Shown: positions 1 to 12,040, numbered from the stretch's first letter. The stretch: DNA of 64,000 nucleotides from Campylorhamphus procurvoides (GCA_013396655.1 WBMV01000075.1:1-64000), one strand, 5' to 3'. Made by a program: numbers and translations. Notes: generated by a model from the sequence alone, not told the origin.

Positions 1-43
1 TGACGGACAGCGACGTGGAAGAAGAGGAGCTCCGCAGGAGGAG
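1..43 (+). CDS. ANKRD31: ANKRD31 exon 1 (partial, 3' part)
   Basis: Reads TDSDVEEEELRRR in the frame starting at base 3, then a donor GAG|GTGGGA; it ends with two bases of a codon. The acidic run followed by arginines resembles the mammalian N-terminus (TESDLEEKELPWRR, from memory). The start codon is outside the window. The sequence around it is GC-rich and CpG-rich, as expected close to the promoter shared with the neighbouring gene. Confidence 0.75.
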
Positions 44-937
44 GTGGGAAGGCAGGGAGGCGCCGGGCGGCACCTGCCCGTGAGGGGGGGCGTCCAGAGC
101 CCCGCGGCTGAGAGGCTGAGCGGGCTTGGGGCGGTTTGATCCTTTCCCCTCCTTTTTTTTTTTCTTTTTTTTTTTTTTCCTTCCCCTTTGTTTAGAGCCA
201 TTTTGTATGCCCTTTATACTCAGAGGTGCTTAGGTCCGAAGGCAGCCCCATGTACTTTCACATACCTTTTGTGCCTCAGAATTTGGGCCTTCGCAGCAAC
301 ATTTCAGTCTGCAGAAGTGAAATGCCCCAGAAACCATTTTTTTCCTATTTATTTCTTATTTTATAGGAAATAAACACTATGAAATGCAGTTGGTGCTGAT
401 ATTATTTCCCAGCAACGTTGACTTGGTGCCATTTTCATGATACCACGTCTCATATAATTTAAGACATGGCAAAGAACTGAAACCACCTGCATCTCTTTGT
501 TCTGGCTTTGTGGCCCGGCATTTGTTGGAAATACATAAAACAGCGATGTGCCTCAATACCTGTGGTTTTCTGTGCAGAAAATCAGGCATATCCCAGCAAT
601 TTGGGGTCCCTTGCTGTTGGTGTTTTTGATTTGTGGAAAACACCTTGCACCTGGCACAGAATAAACAATGTCTCCTTTCTAAACTAGGCCCTGTGTCTGT
701 TTAGAGAGCTCCTAAACTGGCAACACTTCACTAGCCATGGTTAAGTAGCTAACTTAACCTGCTCTTTTGACCACAACTAATGGTTCGTGTGCCCTTGCCC
801 AGTGGTGTCCCCACAGCAGAGCCTGGGATGGGATGGGCACCCCGGGGTGGATGGGCACCTTAGGCTGCTCTCAGCTGCCCTTTGACTTTACCCGACTGTA
901 ATGCTTAACAACCTTTTATTGTATTCATTTTGCAAAG
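44..937 (+). other. ANKRD31: Intron 1
   Basis: GC-rich for the first 140 bases, then a poly-T run near 153-179. No gene or recognisable repeat seen otherwise. Confidence 0.7.
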
Positions 938-993
938 GTTGCCTTTTCTTAATGAGGACATGGCTTTAACCAATGAGATAAGTGTTACTACAG
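938..993 (+). CDS. ANKRD31: ANKRD31 exon 2
   Basis: A 56-base exon between TTTGCAAAG and GTAGGA. One base completes the arginine codon of exon 1, followed by LPFLNEDMALTNEISVTT and one base of the next codon. The phase fits both neighbours, and the peptide lines up with the mammalian segment between the acidic start and the conserved PSPEI motif. Confidence 0.78.
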
Positions 994-2565
994 GTAGGAC
1001 GGGTTCTTATTTTCTTTCATTAGATCTATAATTTTGGCTTATATTTTAGAAGATTCTTCAGCGCTTTTTAATATTTGAAAATTAGGTTTGCTCTTGATTT
1101 CTGTGTTATTTGTACTGTAACTGAGAATCCCCCATCTTGGTATGTGTATGAACTATATATAGGGACGTCCATAGATATGTATTTTTATGTATGTGTTTGA
1201 GCAGAATAAAATAAATTGAATCTATACACGTAGTGGTTATAAGTAACTATAGCTGCTTATAGTACTTTTTTAAAAAAAACTTTAATTTTTTTAATATATC
1301 CATTTTTTTAACATAAAAAGTTTGGGTAGGGATATTTAAGGGTGTTATTTTAAGTGTATCATTAAATTACTTTCAACATAAATGAATGCATGCTCATTTA
1401 AAGTCTTAAAATCTCACCTAATAACTCCCATAATGCAGGCTGCATGAGCAAGCATGTTTAGGTTACATAATAGTTTCAGTGGTACCTTCTTTGCATTTTT
1501 ATGTAATCTGTTTGACTTGCATCATGTAGATTTTATTTCAACAATATTTCAGACTGTGTATTCTTTAAGTGACATATAGTGTTCTTCCAGATTTTTTTGT
1601 TGCTTGTCTTTTTGCCAGTTTGAAAATCTGAGTGGTTTGTCATTTTTTATCAGCCTACTCTGGGTTAATATAAATCTTACCTACAGCTCCTTGAAATCTG
1701 CAGAAACCTTTCCAGTGGCTGTGATTTCCTGATGCTGAACCTTTTATAGTTGCTTAATAGTTTTGACTGAGGAGAGAAGCATCATCCCATTTTGAATGTA
1801 TCTGTGGTTACCTACTGAAACTAAAACCTGGCAACATTCAGCATACATGGTCTAAGGCATGTTTGTGGAATGAGCATTTGTCTGAGGGTTGAGTGTATGT
1901 GGAGTTGTCTCTGCAACTATAGTAGATTGTGGTATCTTTTAGAGTTCTGCCTGTGGCATATTGGATTCAGTAACTTGGAATTAGAATTTCATTATTCATG
2001 TTTTTGTCCATACTGTATAGTAGCACTTTGGTGATGACATACATAATGTGAATATTAATTTGATTAGTGTTTTATTAATGTCACTATCAACATCTTGGTT
2101 TTCAAACTTAAGGGTCCAGCCTTAAGGATTTCTCTCTTTTTTTACAAGAGAGAAGGTCTTCCTTTGTATAGTTATTAAAGAAAGTACTCCATGTAAGAGT
2201 ACAAGCGTATTTTTAGTCAAATGGATCAGGCAGCTTACCAAAATTGCAGTTGTTAGTTTAAAAAATAAGAAGAAAGAGTTAATTTCCAATAAAAACTCTG
2301 AGAGGGTCTCAGAACACCAAGTGAAATGAGTTTCTTCCCCATCTGGTTTTATTCATTTCTGTTCCATTCATTGTAGTTACAAAATCTAATTAGATAGATT
2401 ATTTAGCTACTTAAATCCCTTGGGTATCAGAAGGTTTGATGCATGTACCTCCATTACTGCGTTGTGTAAAAATGTATGGACTTATGCAAAGTTGTGTAGA
2501 AATTAAGGCAATCAAAATTTATTGAAAAATTAAATGCTGGGGTTTTTTTGTTTGTTTTCTTCTAG
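994..2565 (+). other. ANKRD31: Intron 2
   Basis: AT-rich intron. No gene or clear repeat seen. It ends in a good pyrimidine tract (TTTGTTTTCTTCTAG). Confidence 0.75.
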
Positions 2566-2645
2566 GAGCTCCCTCTCCAGAAATCTGTTTTATACAGAAA
2601 TTTGATGACCATGGGTACTGTAAAGAGAAAGAACAGATAAATCCA
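2566..2645 (+). CDS. ANKRD31: ANKRD31 exon 3
   Basis: An 80-base exon, acceptor TTCTTCTAG and donor CCA|GTAAGT. It encodes APSPEICFIQKFDDHGYCK and a few more residues, ending on a codon boundary. The PSPEI motif matches mammalian ANKRD31, which fixes the frame. Confidence 0.85.
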
Positions 2646-5600
2646 GTAAGTACAGTAATGATAATGTCTCCTGTAAACACATTAACAATTAATTGTTAAT
2701 AAACCACTGGGCCTCCCTTTGATTACATGTGAAAGTCTGGTGGCTTACAGGTAAAGTGAATTTCATCTTGTCACATGTGTAGCGTGTTGTCTCCAGGAAT
2801 GTATCATAGTCTCTTCGTGGGTATTTCATCAGTGTATAACCTTTCAAATTTAAGGAACAAGCCCAGGACAAAGACAAAGAAGTTGTGGAGCACAGACTTT
2901 TTAGTACGTTCCCATCAGGAGCTGAAAAATAACCATCTGGACTGACTGTGCCAGAATACACCTTTGGTTACTCACTATGAGATTAGCTGTGATCCAGTGA
3001 CTGAACAATTGTTTCAAAAAGAAAGAGATAGTAATCTGAAATGCAGAATAAAATGTCTACTTGCATGGTGATGGGGTAATTGTTGTACTCTGTGGATCAT
3101 TCTGCATTCCCTGATCTACTAATTAGCCTACCTTTTAATGTATCTACTGTGTTTGGTAGCTGGCCCATGGACTTCTATTCAGATGAGCAATTAGTTTCCA
3201 CCTGCATGATACTGTCATGAAACAATTAAAGCCAAATAGGTTCTCTGCTCTTAACTATGACTGCTACACTGTCTTTAGCGCTGCGGATTCACCAGTGCAA
3301 AGCCCACTATTTGTGTGTCCTTCCAGTAAAAGAGAGGGTTTTTTAAAAGACCTAAACTGCTTCCTCAACGACAAAAGCTCCATTGGGGAAAAAAAACACT
3401 TTGTCTATCGAAGTGAATGTTTTTACAGCTCATTACAGAATTGCAAATAATTTTTTCTCAATTTTCAGTATGGAAAACAGTGAATAAAATCCAAAATATG
3501 CTGTTATTTCAAAGACTTTTCTCCATAGCTTTATTTTGTTCTTTGCAAGTCCCGGTGTTGTCTTGACTGAAGTTTATCATGGTTTTCTAAGGATGGAGGG
3601 AAGGAGTGAAGTGCACATTTGCTCTTTTCCTTTCCCCTCTGGCAGCTGACCTGACTAGCTGCTTCCTAACGTAAATCTTCAGCTTCATAGTTACCACCGG
3701 ATTAGCCATTCTGCAGTCTCAGTAAGGGGATCTTCCAAGTTTAAGGACAAATACCCAGTCTAGTAAAGGTCAGAAAAGCAAAGAAACCTAGTACTTCTCA
3801 CCAGATAGTTTGGGTAATTCTTATTGGGTTTTTTGGGAGATCTGTATAGCATGCCACTGGCGGTTTGGTCATGCAAAGCTTGCGGGCAATATAAAATTTA
3901 AACCTTTATTGAAAGCTGTAAGGAATGGTATTGTCCTGTCATCTTTGATACCCATGTGTGTATATTGCACCGATGTGGCTCTTCAAGCACTCCAAGAGCC
4001 AGCATGGAATATGGTTGCATAGAAGCTTTTGTTCTACTGTGTTCTCAGAAATGATCTTATGTGAGTACAGTATTTAAGTGTGATGTGTTATGAGGGTCAT
4101 GCAGCCTAGAATGGCTGTGAGTTTTTTCAGAAAATGTAACATTTGTTCCAGAGAGCCTTAGCTTTCTTTGTACTTCAGAAGGGTTGGGAGAGGCTCAGGA
4201 TGTGCAGTCCTGTCTTTGATTCCATCATGTAATAAATTGTAATTAAGAATTTTCGTCCACCACTAATGCAGTAGAGATACATCAGATTTTGTAGCATGCA
4301 GGTTCTTGTCAAATGAGAAGTCATTTTTAATGTCTATTAACACCCTATTCCATGACTTGTTCAGACAGGTATCATGGTTTTCATATTTCTTTTTTCATGT
4401 TCTGTATGGTGAAGTGCACCTGAAGTTGTTAAGTAACACCTAACAGCTTTTAAGTATTGCTCTTTCTTTGGAACACATCCAGAGCCCCCTCATATAGTTG
4501 GCAGTATAAATAAGTGTTGAAATTTTAAAAATTACTAGATTTTGCAGGAATTTTCTTACTAAAACCAAGAGGCAGGACGAAAGACTGTACCACTGCTTCC
4601 AGTCAGTGGCCACAAGTACTGGTTATGTAACTTGTATAATTTGAGAAGAGCATTCAACCATTGAGCAATACACTGATTTTGCCTAGAACTTTCAAGTTTT
4701 AGCAGAAGAAATAGCTCCTTTGTCTTCTGAGTTATGGTGGTTGTTCACTGAGCTTTTTAGAGCAATGTAAACCAGTGAGAGAGGTTTAAGAGTTGTTCTG
4801 TTACTCTCCTGACCTTGCCTGTTCTCTGGGTAATGTTCTGTGTAAATATTGAGGGTGACTTGCCTAAAGGGTGTGTTTAAGCAAAGTCAATAACTTTCTG
4901 CAGCAGAAACTATCCCTTTACCGTGTTTTGGAATCACATCAATCGATAATTATTGCACAAACTAAAGAATCTGTTCTGTTCCAAGGAGTATTTTTGCAGT
5001 CCTCTTTCTGGGCAATCTCCATCTGTTGCTCTTCAGGTCAGTGTTAAGATGGCTGATCTTACTGCCTTGGTAGTACCTTGTGTAAGCCAAGAAAGTCATC
5101 AGTTGGTGTCTGCACCAAGGTGTTCCTTCACAGAGTCTTCCTAGTGCTGTTAATGTTGTCCACTGTATGTCAGTGATTTATTTAAAATTACAGCCATTGT
5201 GCAGATAGTCCACTAGTAATACCCAGTCTTCAGCTCATTGGTGAGAGAACCATTCTGTAGTTTACTTGTCAATCATCCTTAGTTTGCCTTAGGCTATATG
5301 AAAAGGCTCCTTTTTCCATACTGCAGGGCATCTTCATTATGTAGGGATGCACAAAAACCAGATCCAAGGTCTTTGTACTGAAGAGTTGGAATTTGGATCC
5401 AACTGTGATATTACCTGTATGCTCTTTCCTGTGTTGGCAGATGACAGCCCTGCCACTTTGAGCTTGCTGTTGTGCAGGTCTTGAAGTTTCTCAATTATGA
5501 TATTTACAGGGATATTGAGAGTAGTATACTGAGCTTCACAATCTCTGGAGCAGCACTATGTTTTATTTAATGAAAAAAGGGAATTGTTATCAAAAAAAGA

Positions 5601-5943
5601 TTAAAACCGTGAGTTGAAATTAAAATACCTTGTGTTTTGGGCCTTTGATACATAAAACATCTTAAGTTTGAAACAATCATATCTTAATTGTGAGGGTATG
5701 TTTTTCTTCTGTGTGAGTGTTGTCTTCTAAAGTCTTATTTTTCAATATTTTTCTGAAATAGTATAAATTAAAAAAATATTTAAGCAGAATACTTTTGTGT
5801 CATATTAGTAGTGTATGTAATGATAGGATCTAAAATTTCCATTTCCCAACTCAGTTACAGAAGGAAGAAGATAGGCAATTGGTAATACAACAACAAAAAA
5901 AATTAAGTACTTTTTTACTAACTTGTTAGTTTATTTTTTTCAG
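2646..5943 (+). other. ANKRD31: Intron 3
   Basis: A 3.3 kb AT-rich intron. Only short chance open frames on both strands; no repeat recognised with confidence. Confidence 0.75.
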
Positions 5944-5990
5944 ATACTTCAAGAGGGATACACATCTGACCAGTCTCAGTCTCTACTGCA
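5944..5990 (+). CDS. ANKRD31: ANKRD31 exon 4
   Basis: A 47-base exon between TTATTTTTTTCAG and CA|GTGAGT. It encodes ILQEGYTSDQSQSLL and the first two bases of a glutamine codon completed by exon 5. The strong splice sites and matching phase are the main support; the peptide is weakly conserved. Confidence 0.75.
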
Positions 5991-6617
5991 GTGAGTATAA
6001 TACAACACACAGGAATTCCAGTTGGGCATACTGTAATTAAACAATGCTGTTATACTTCTCTTTGTGTGTTATTTTATTCTTAATATACTATTGAGAAACA
6101 GTTTTCTTGTTTGCTTAGTGAAGAATCTGTGTTTATGTCAGAGGTAGTTCTGTGGCCAATATGTACCTGGGTTTGTTTATATTGATGGTATTACCTTTAA
6201 TGGTTTAAGAGCATAACCGACAAGAGTAACAGAACTTGAAGAAAACCATTAGACAAATAAACAAAAATTTATCATAAATAATATTGGACCTTTCATTCCT
6301 GCAAACTATGTAAGGATTTCAGTTGAAGATGAATTAATATCAGAAATGTAGAAAAAAGTAATAAAAAATAGGAAAGGCCGTTTTTTCACTTAGAGAATGA
6401 ACATGCAAACATAGCTAGCTCCATGTAGAAAATCCAGAAGTCATATCTGTTGCATGTCCTTGTATAGGAAAGTATGCCTCTAAAATAACTGCAGCTGTTT
6501 TCATGAATAACGGTTTGCACAAAATTGCATAAGTAAACTCTAAGTACTGTAAACATTTTCATAAGATGAGCAGATTACAATTCTTTAAGAACTTTTTGTT
6601 GTATTATTTAATTCTAG
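5991..6617 (+). other. ANKRD31: Intron 4
   Basis: AT-rich, nothing recognised. Confidence 0.7.
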
Positions 6618-6712
6618 GGGTTGGACAAAGTGTTTATCACCCACTGAAAATATTTCTAAGCCCGATTTTTCACTAAATGCTGCAGTAAAGGAACAGCAAA
6701 ATAATTCTGTAG
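6618..6712 (+). CDS. ANKRD31: ANKRD31 exon 5
   Basis: A 95-base exon, acceptor TTAATTCTAG and donor TAG|GTATGT. It encodes GWTKCLSPTENISKPDFSLN followed by AAVKEQQNNSV, and ends with one base of a codon. It joins exon 4 in phase. The next recognised exon (7607-7732) does not join it in phase, so an exon may be missing between them. Confidence 0.75.
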
Positions 6713-7606
6713 GTATGTTGTACAAAACTGGAAGTTGCTCTAGCTGTGCCAAAATCATTTGAGAAACTGAAGATGAGTATCCATATAGATTTATTTAGAA
6801 TCTGACTACATGTGTTCTTTCCAACAGTTGTTTAGTTTTTATAGTTGTGGACTACAAGTTCTAGTTTTGTAAATATTCTTAGGATTATTGAAGAAGTAAC
6901 TGTTTTCTCAAGCCAGTGGTATATATCCAATTTAAAATTATTTCATTGCTGTGGAATTTTCTGACAAAAGTTACAGGCCACATGGTACTCAAATGCCCTA
7001 TGGATGTGTAAGGTAAACATGTCATAGAGGGCTCCCAAATGCCTCCTAATAACATTTCTAAGAATCAGAGGGGTCTCTAAGAAGGGATGTTGCTACAACC
7101 CAGATCTGTATGTCACTTGCTGCCACTTTAGTTGTGCCTCCATTCCTCTGTGCTCCCAGTAGCACAGAACTGCCCCATCTACTTGCAGTCTTCCCACTTC
7201 ACCTTTTTTTTGCTAACCCAACAGAAAAACATTCACTTTATTTCTGATTAGGAAATTGACAGGGAGTCACATGAATGTCAAAACAGGGTTATAGGAGCAA
7301 GGGGGTTGGGATCATCCCTTTCCAGAGGCAATAAATTACGGGGTTGTTTTAGCAGTATTGTCTAATGGCATTGTTATTAGAGGGGGTAAGGGGATAGGTC
7401 TTATCTTGTGGAATGGGTGATAGTACCATCTGCTGACAGTCTTTGGAAAGGCAGGCCTCAAAAGCACAGAGAAGAAATGTGATAAAATAGCTCTGGGATA
7501 TAATTTGGTGATGAACAGAGCCTAACTAGAAATTTTTTTGTCAGTTCCACTGAGGGAACATGACTATAGTAATTTTTAAGGTTTGAAACTTTAGCCTTAG
7601 ATTTAG
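6713..7606 (+). other. ANKRD31: Intron 5, possibly hiding one small exon
   Basis: No repeat recognised. The phase mismatch between exons 5 and 6 suggests an unrecognised exon here or a different splice boundary. I searched by eye for an acceptor with two leading bases and an open frame and found none that convinced me. Confidence 0.5.
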
Positions 7607-7732
7607 GCAATGATGCCATTTTTTAGAGATTATGAGAACTTTCACAAGTGGAAAGTAAAACTGAAATATTTGTCAACTCTCCTAAATTTAGATATCAAAT
7701 TGAATGGATTTCAGAAATATTCAGAAGAAAAG
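7607..7732 (+). CDS. ANKRD31: ANKRD31 exon 6, 5' boundary uncertain
   Basis: The open frame encodes DYENFHKWKVKLKYLSTL and continues to KYSEEK, with a strong donor AAG|GTAAGT on a codon boundary that joins exon 7 in phase. Two acceptors are possible: TTTAG before 7607 (phase 0) or TTTTTTAG before 7628 (one leading base). Neither matches the phase left by exon 5, and an in-frame TAG at 7604-7606 blocks any earlier start. ENF may correspond to ETF of the mammalian protein. Confidence 0.55.
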
Positions 7733-8637
7733 GTAAGTGTATTTTTACAATGGAATGTATATAAAATATCATGTAATTTATTTAGCATTATACAGTATTT
7801 TAGTGAAAAATACCTGGTTCTTTCATTTTAAAAAGCAAGTACATAACTTTTGAAACTGCCAATGAACTGTGAGATTTTCTTCAGGTCCAGTATTACTAAG
7901 TAAGAACACTTTTATATACTAATGTTACATAGAAAAAACCCATGGTTTACATCGGTGGAAGCATCATATTTGCTGCTGCAGAGCATTTGAAAAAGGGATG
8001 GCGGAAAAAATGAAAAAGCTATTTCTTCCTATAAAAATGGGTGTGTCCGTTGAAGTGATTAGAAAAACAGTAGCAGTATTACTTTTCCAAGAACAGGTTT
8101 GCTTTTGTGTACCGTATTCAGTGTAGAAAGTCAAATATGCAAACCTCTCAAAGTCCTGAGGTTTTAAACCAAAGTTTGTGAGGCACCAATGCTCCATTAT
8201 GTGGGATCCACATAAACCATAATCAAAACTCATATGTTTTGTTACACTTAGTATGGGTTTTATATTATTATGAATATGCTCACTTTCATTACTTCTGGAT
8301 GACAAATTTTTAATAACTTTCTTTTAAAGCCTTTTAACACCCTCAGGTCATTGGCAATGGCGCAATATCTTTAACAGATCTAGTGTCTCTTGCTCTAGAT
8401 TGTCACAGCTGTGAAAGTCAAGAGCTGAAGTGGTCTACTTTTGCAACTGAGACCTCATTCTAACCTTCATTGATAAATTGTGTGAAGGAAGGCTTTGAGT
8501 CTTGTAGTTTATGCAAAAATTAATAATATACATGTATCTATACATTATATATATGATTTCTAAAGTAAATGTTAATTAAGTGCTTTTTAGAAAGAGTTGT
8601 TCCAGTTCTTTTTGTAAAATTTTTTAAAATTTTTCAG
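7733..8637 (+). other. ANKRD31: Intron 6
   Basis: AT-rich, with only a chance minus-strand open frame of 113 codons. Ends in a T-rich tract before CAG. Confidence 0.7.
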
Positions 8638-9279
8638 CTTTCACAAAAATTAAGTAATGAAGACCTCACTGTAGATGCCCCTGTGGAAGACAAAACAGTC
8701 CTAAATGAACAGACACCAGAAGATACGTTTCCACATGTTTTAGATGATTGCCACAGAACCTGTGTGACCACTGTTGGCATAGATAACATAGAAAAAGAGC
8801 AGTCCTTTAATAATGATATGGCATTTTCAGTGACATCCCCAGGGAAGATTTTCATGGATGTATCCACTGAACAGATTATAGAGACTGATGGATTTGATAG
8901 CAGTATTTTGTTGAGATCCCCTAGTGATTCTGAGAGTCTGAAAGTGATAAAGCCATTGCCGGACAAGTTAGAGTGTCAAGGTCATTCCTTTCCCATTGAT
9001 CCATCAGTGGCTGAGAAAAGTGATGCCCTGCCAGCAGAGCTTGTGACCCCTCCGGATGCCTTGTCAGAATCTGTAGTACAACCTGTCACTCCTGTAGTGC
9101 CAAATGAGAGACAGCTTAACACCGAGGGAGAGCAGCTAAATTCAGAACCCAGTATCCCCCAGTTAGATGATGACTGTACACAGATAACAAGCATGATGGA
9201 GCCTCAACTTGCGACAATTCAGGGGGGAGAAATAAGTGCCTTCATAGGATCTGAATCTCAGAGAACAACAAATGAGCAG
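8638..9279 (+). CDS. ANKRD31: ANKRD31 exon 7, long acidic exon
   Basis: A 642-base exon of exactly 214 codons, acceptor TTTTTCAG and donor CAG|GTATAT. The peptide is acidic and rich in Ser, Thr, Pro, Asp and Glu, with no folded domain visible, so it is probably disordered. It contains SDALPAELVTPPDALSESV and DDDCTQIT, which match DALPAELLEALNTLSEA and EDCTQIA in human ANKRD31 as I remember it. This is the firmest N-terminal anchor for the gene assignment. The open frame runs on into the intron to 9357. Confidence 0.92.
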
Positions 9280-10892
9280 GTATATACACAGTTTAATTCA
9301 TATTTGAAAATCTGTGTTTATCATAAAATATTTTGTAGAATAGCCAAATTAGTTTGAGATGTGAATTTTAGTAAAGAGAAACTGGCATCAGTAATTTGCA
9401 TGTTTAGATTATTTAAGTTTTTATTTTAAAAGTCCAGTGGGGTATTTTCTGCTTTGATACACCTATGTTGTGGACAAAGTTGAGTTTTCTGGGACAGGAA
9501 ATCCTACTAATTCAGTGACTGATGTAGAAGTCTAGAATCAGCATGGGAGTTTCAAAACCTAGTTCTGTACATCTTCTGTGTCTCTCTACAATGCTGTTCT
9601 GTTACTTTATTTTAGCATGCCAGCATATTCCAAGTCTAAGTTGGAACCCATACGGTTCTGGTTTTTCTCCACCCTTTAGTGTGCTGTTTCCTTCTGCCAG
9701 AGTTCTCACTGCTATAGCATGCAAATGCTCTGCAAGTTCTACAAAATAAATTACAGCTATGTCTTTACTGTAAACTAGAAAGACTACTCAGTGGGGACTT
9801 TTTATACATGTATTTAGAAGTGTATTGTGTAGTACTGTCTATGGGAGTCTTACTGGAAAAACTACAACATAGTTCTATGTCCGTGGCCTCCCCTGAAGAA
9901 GTCAGTATGTGTGGATACAGCACATGATCCTTCTTGTTATACCTTGTGCTGTAGAGGTGTTTCTGGAGTAGGCCATTTGCATTCAACAACATGAATGGAG
10001 AAATCTGGAAAGCAGCATGAAGGGAAAGCAACACCATAATCTCTTCCTGTTTAGATTATAGTAAGGGAAAGTGAAGATCACACAGGATATGTTACAGAGT
10101 GGAATGGATATCTCTCATAAACCTGTGATCTGTTTCTCTGCTCTGTGTTGTCTTTGCATAATCTGGAGCTGCAGACCAATGATCAATCACATATAGCTAG
10201 CTATTTACAACCACTTCACTTCCCCACAATGGTATAAGACATGCAAAAACTATGAGTTAATTCTGTCTTATCCTAGTGGTATGAACGGAATATAATAGCG
10301 TGTAATAAAGTGTGTCACAAAGATGGCAAATTTCAAGGTGCTGAAAGATCTGTTGGCTAATTTTCTCAGAATCATAGCACTTTACAAAATTCTTTCAGTG
10401 AAATGTTGATTTCTGAGGTTTGTTACGCAGCTGGGTGGAGCTTTATGTATATATTTACTCAAAATTGCAATTAAGATTGTGAAGCAGAGTCTTGTGGAAA
10501 TGGGGATCTAAAACCTCTTGTAGATTAATAATCAATTTTCACTCTTTTGTCTCCATCTGGTGTTCTTGAAGACAGAAAGTAAGGAAGCAATTTAAAGAGA
10601 AAAAAACCCATTAATTTGTTAATAAGTGTTGAATTCTAATAATATATTGTTCTCCTTTATCTCTTCTCATCCTTGTTTCTTCAGAGAATTGTGGTGAAAC
10701 AGGTATCCAGAAGAGGAGAACCTACACTGCCTTATAGATGCAATCAGGATACTGGATAACCCATTTATTTTAGTCTATGGTTTCTTATAAAGCAAGTGTG
10801 GGGTTTTTTCATTGAAATGCTTCTTCTCTAACCCTCAGAAAGTACTGCTGTGGTAGTTTTGTAAAGTAACATACTTGATTTTCCCCAATTGC
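9280..10892 (+). other. ANKRD31: Intron 7, first part
   Basis: AT-rich. Apart from the possible microexon at 10685-10702, no coding segment or repeat is recognised. Confidence 0.65.
10685..10702 (+). CDS. ANKRD31: Possible 18-base microexon of ANKRD31
   Basis: An excellent acceptor (TTGTTTCTTCAG) is followed by AGAATTGTGGTGAAACAG and a fair donor GTATCC. It encodes RIVVKQ and starts and ends on codon boundaries, so including or skipping it keeps the frame between exons 7 and 8. I have no remembered homologue for it. Confidence 0.3.
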
Positions 10893-11228
10893 CATAGAAT
10901 CACTAAGGTTGGAAAGGCCCTCTAAGAACATCAAGTTCAACCATCCAACCATGAATCAGCATGTTCACCAGTAAACCATACCCCCAGGTGCCACATGCAC
11001 ATTTTGGAACACTTCCAGGGATGATGGTTCAACCACTTCACTAGTCAGCCTATTCCAATGCCTGATTACCCTTTCAGTGAAGAAATTTTTTTCTAGTATC
11101 CAATCTAAACCTGCCCTGGCACAGCTTCAGACTATCTCCTCTCGTCCTGTCACTTGTTACCTGGGAGAAGAGGCTGATCCCCATTTCACTACCACCTCCT
11201 TTCAGGTGGTTGCAGTGAGTGATAAAGG
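10893..11228 (-). mobile_element. CR1 LINE fragment, reverse orientation
   Basis: Starts with CATAGAATCACTAAGGTTGG, the reverse complement of a CR1 3' end, and runs on through the typical CR1 blocks (AAACCTGCCCTGGCACAGCTT, CTCTCGTCCTGTCACTTGTT, CTGGGAGAAGAGGCTGATCC, AACC-type ending at GAGTGATAA). It is interrupted by an LTR and appears to resume near 11985 (CTTCTTCAGGCTAAAC). Confidence 0.85.
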
Positions 11229-11985
11229 CCACAGTGCTGGTTTAAAGGTAAACCAGCAGGAGAAATGAACCCAACTAAGAGAGTTACAATTTACCAAAAA
11301 AATTACAATAAATACAATGTTACAGAGAAAAATTGAGTATAACCCGCAGAATCCAGATGTATAACCCAGGAATAGAATGGTGTTTGTTAGCCTCTGTGCT
11401 GAGTGCCACATGGTCCTCTGAGTGTAAAGTAAAAGGAAAGGAAAACCTGTTGGTGAGGATGATGGTCGCTGTCTTGCTGAGAGTGGCAGTTGCAGTCCTG
11501 TTGACGTTCTGGTCCTCCTCTGGATCCAGCGAGTGGTGCCAGAAGTCCCAAACCCCAAGATTATATATGCTCAGGTTCAGGTGGGAATGCTGAGTACTTC
11601 CCCCAGGGTGAGGAATTTCACAATAAGTGATCTAACTCTGTGAGACATAGGATATTTTTACAATCTTGGATGGCCTAGATGGTTGCAACTTCTTATTGTT
11701 CGAGTCCCTAATTGCCCATTTGCAGACATGACCCCTCAGGCTGGGTGTGAAGGTGCTGATGCCTCCCTGGAGGGGGGTTATCCCACCTGAGTCACTGGTG
11801 TGAAGACAGGAACACTCCCTTATCTCACAGGGCCTTTAAAACCCATCTTGTAGCCTGAGGTGGCAGGTGTGCCCTGGGCAGCTGCTGCAATCGATCCATT
11901 ATTAACAGTTCAGAAATGACATAGAGGGTGTAGAATACACAATTTTGATTATACCCACATAGCGATAAAATAGTCCCAGTCCCTG
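11229..11985. mobile_element. Probable solo LTR of an avian endogenous retrovirus, inserted in CR1
   Basis: About 760 bases that interrupt a CR1 element. It contains the palindrome GCTGGTTT-AAAGGT-AAACCAGC near its left end, which I associate with avian LTRs, and an AATAAA near 11307. No retroviral reading frame lies next to it, so it is a solo LTR. Exact ends and target-site duplication could not be fixed; GATAAA occurs near both ends (about 11223 and 11964). Confidence 0.6.
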
Positions 11986-12040
11986 TAAGTAGGACAACCT
12001 CCCTCAGCTTCCCCTTCTTCAGGCTAAACCACACCAGATC
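11986..12040 (-). mobile_element. CR1 continuation after the LTR
   Basis: CCTCAGCTTCCCCTTCTTC followed by AGGCTAAACCA matches the CR1 block that normally follows the GATAA point where the 10.9 kb fragment stops, so the LTR split one CR1 copy. Confidence 0.6.
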
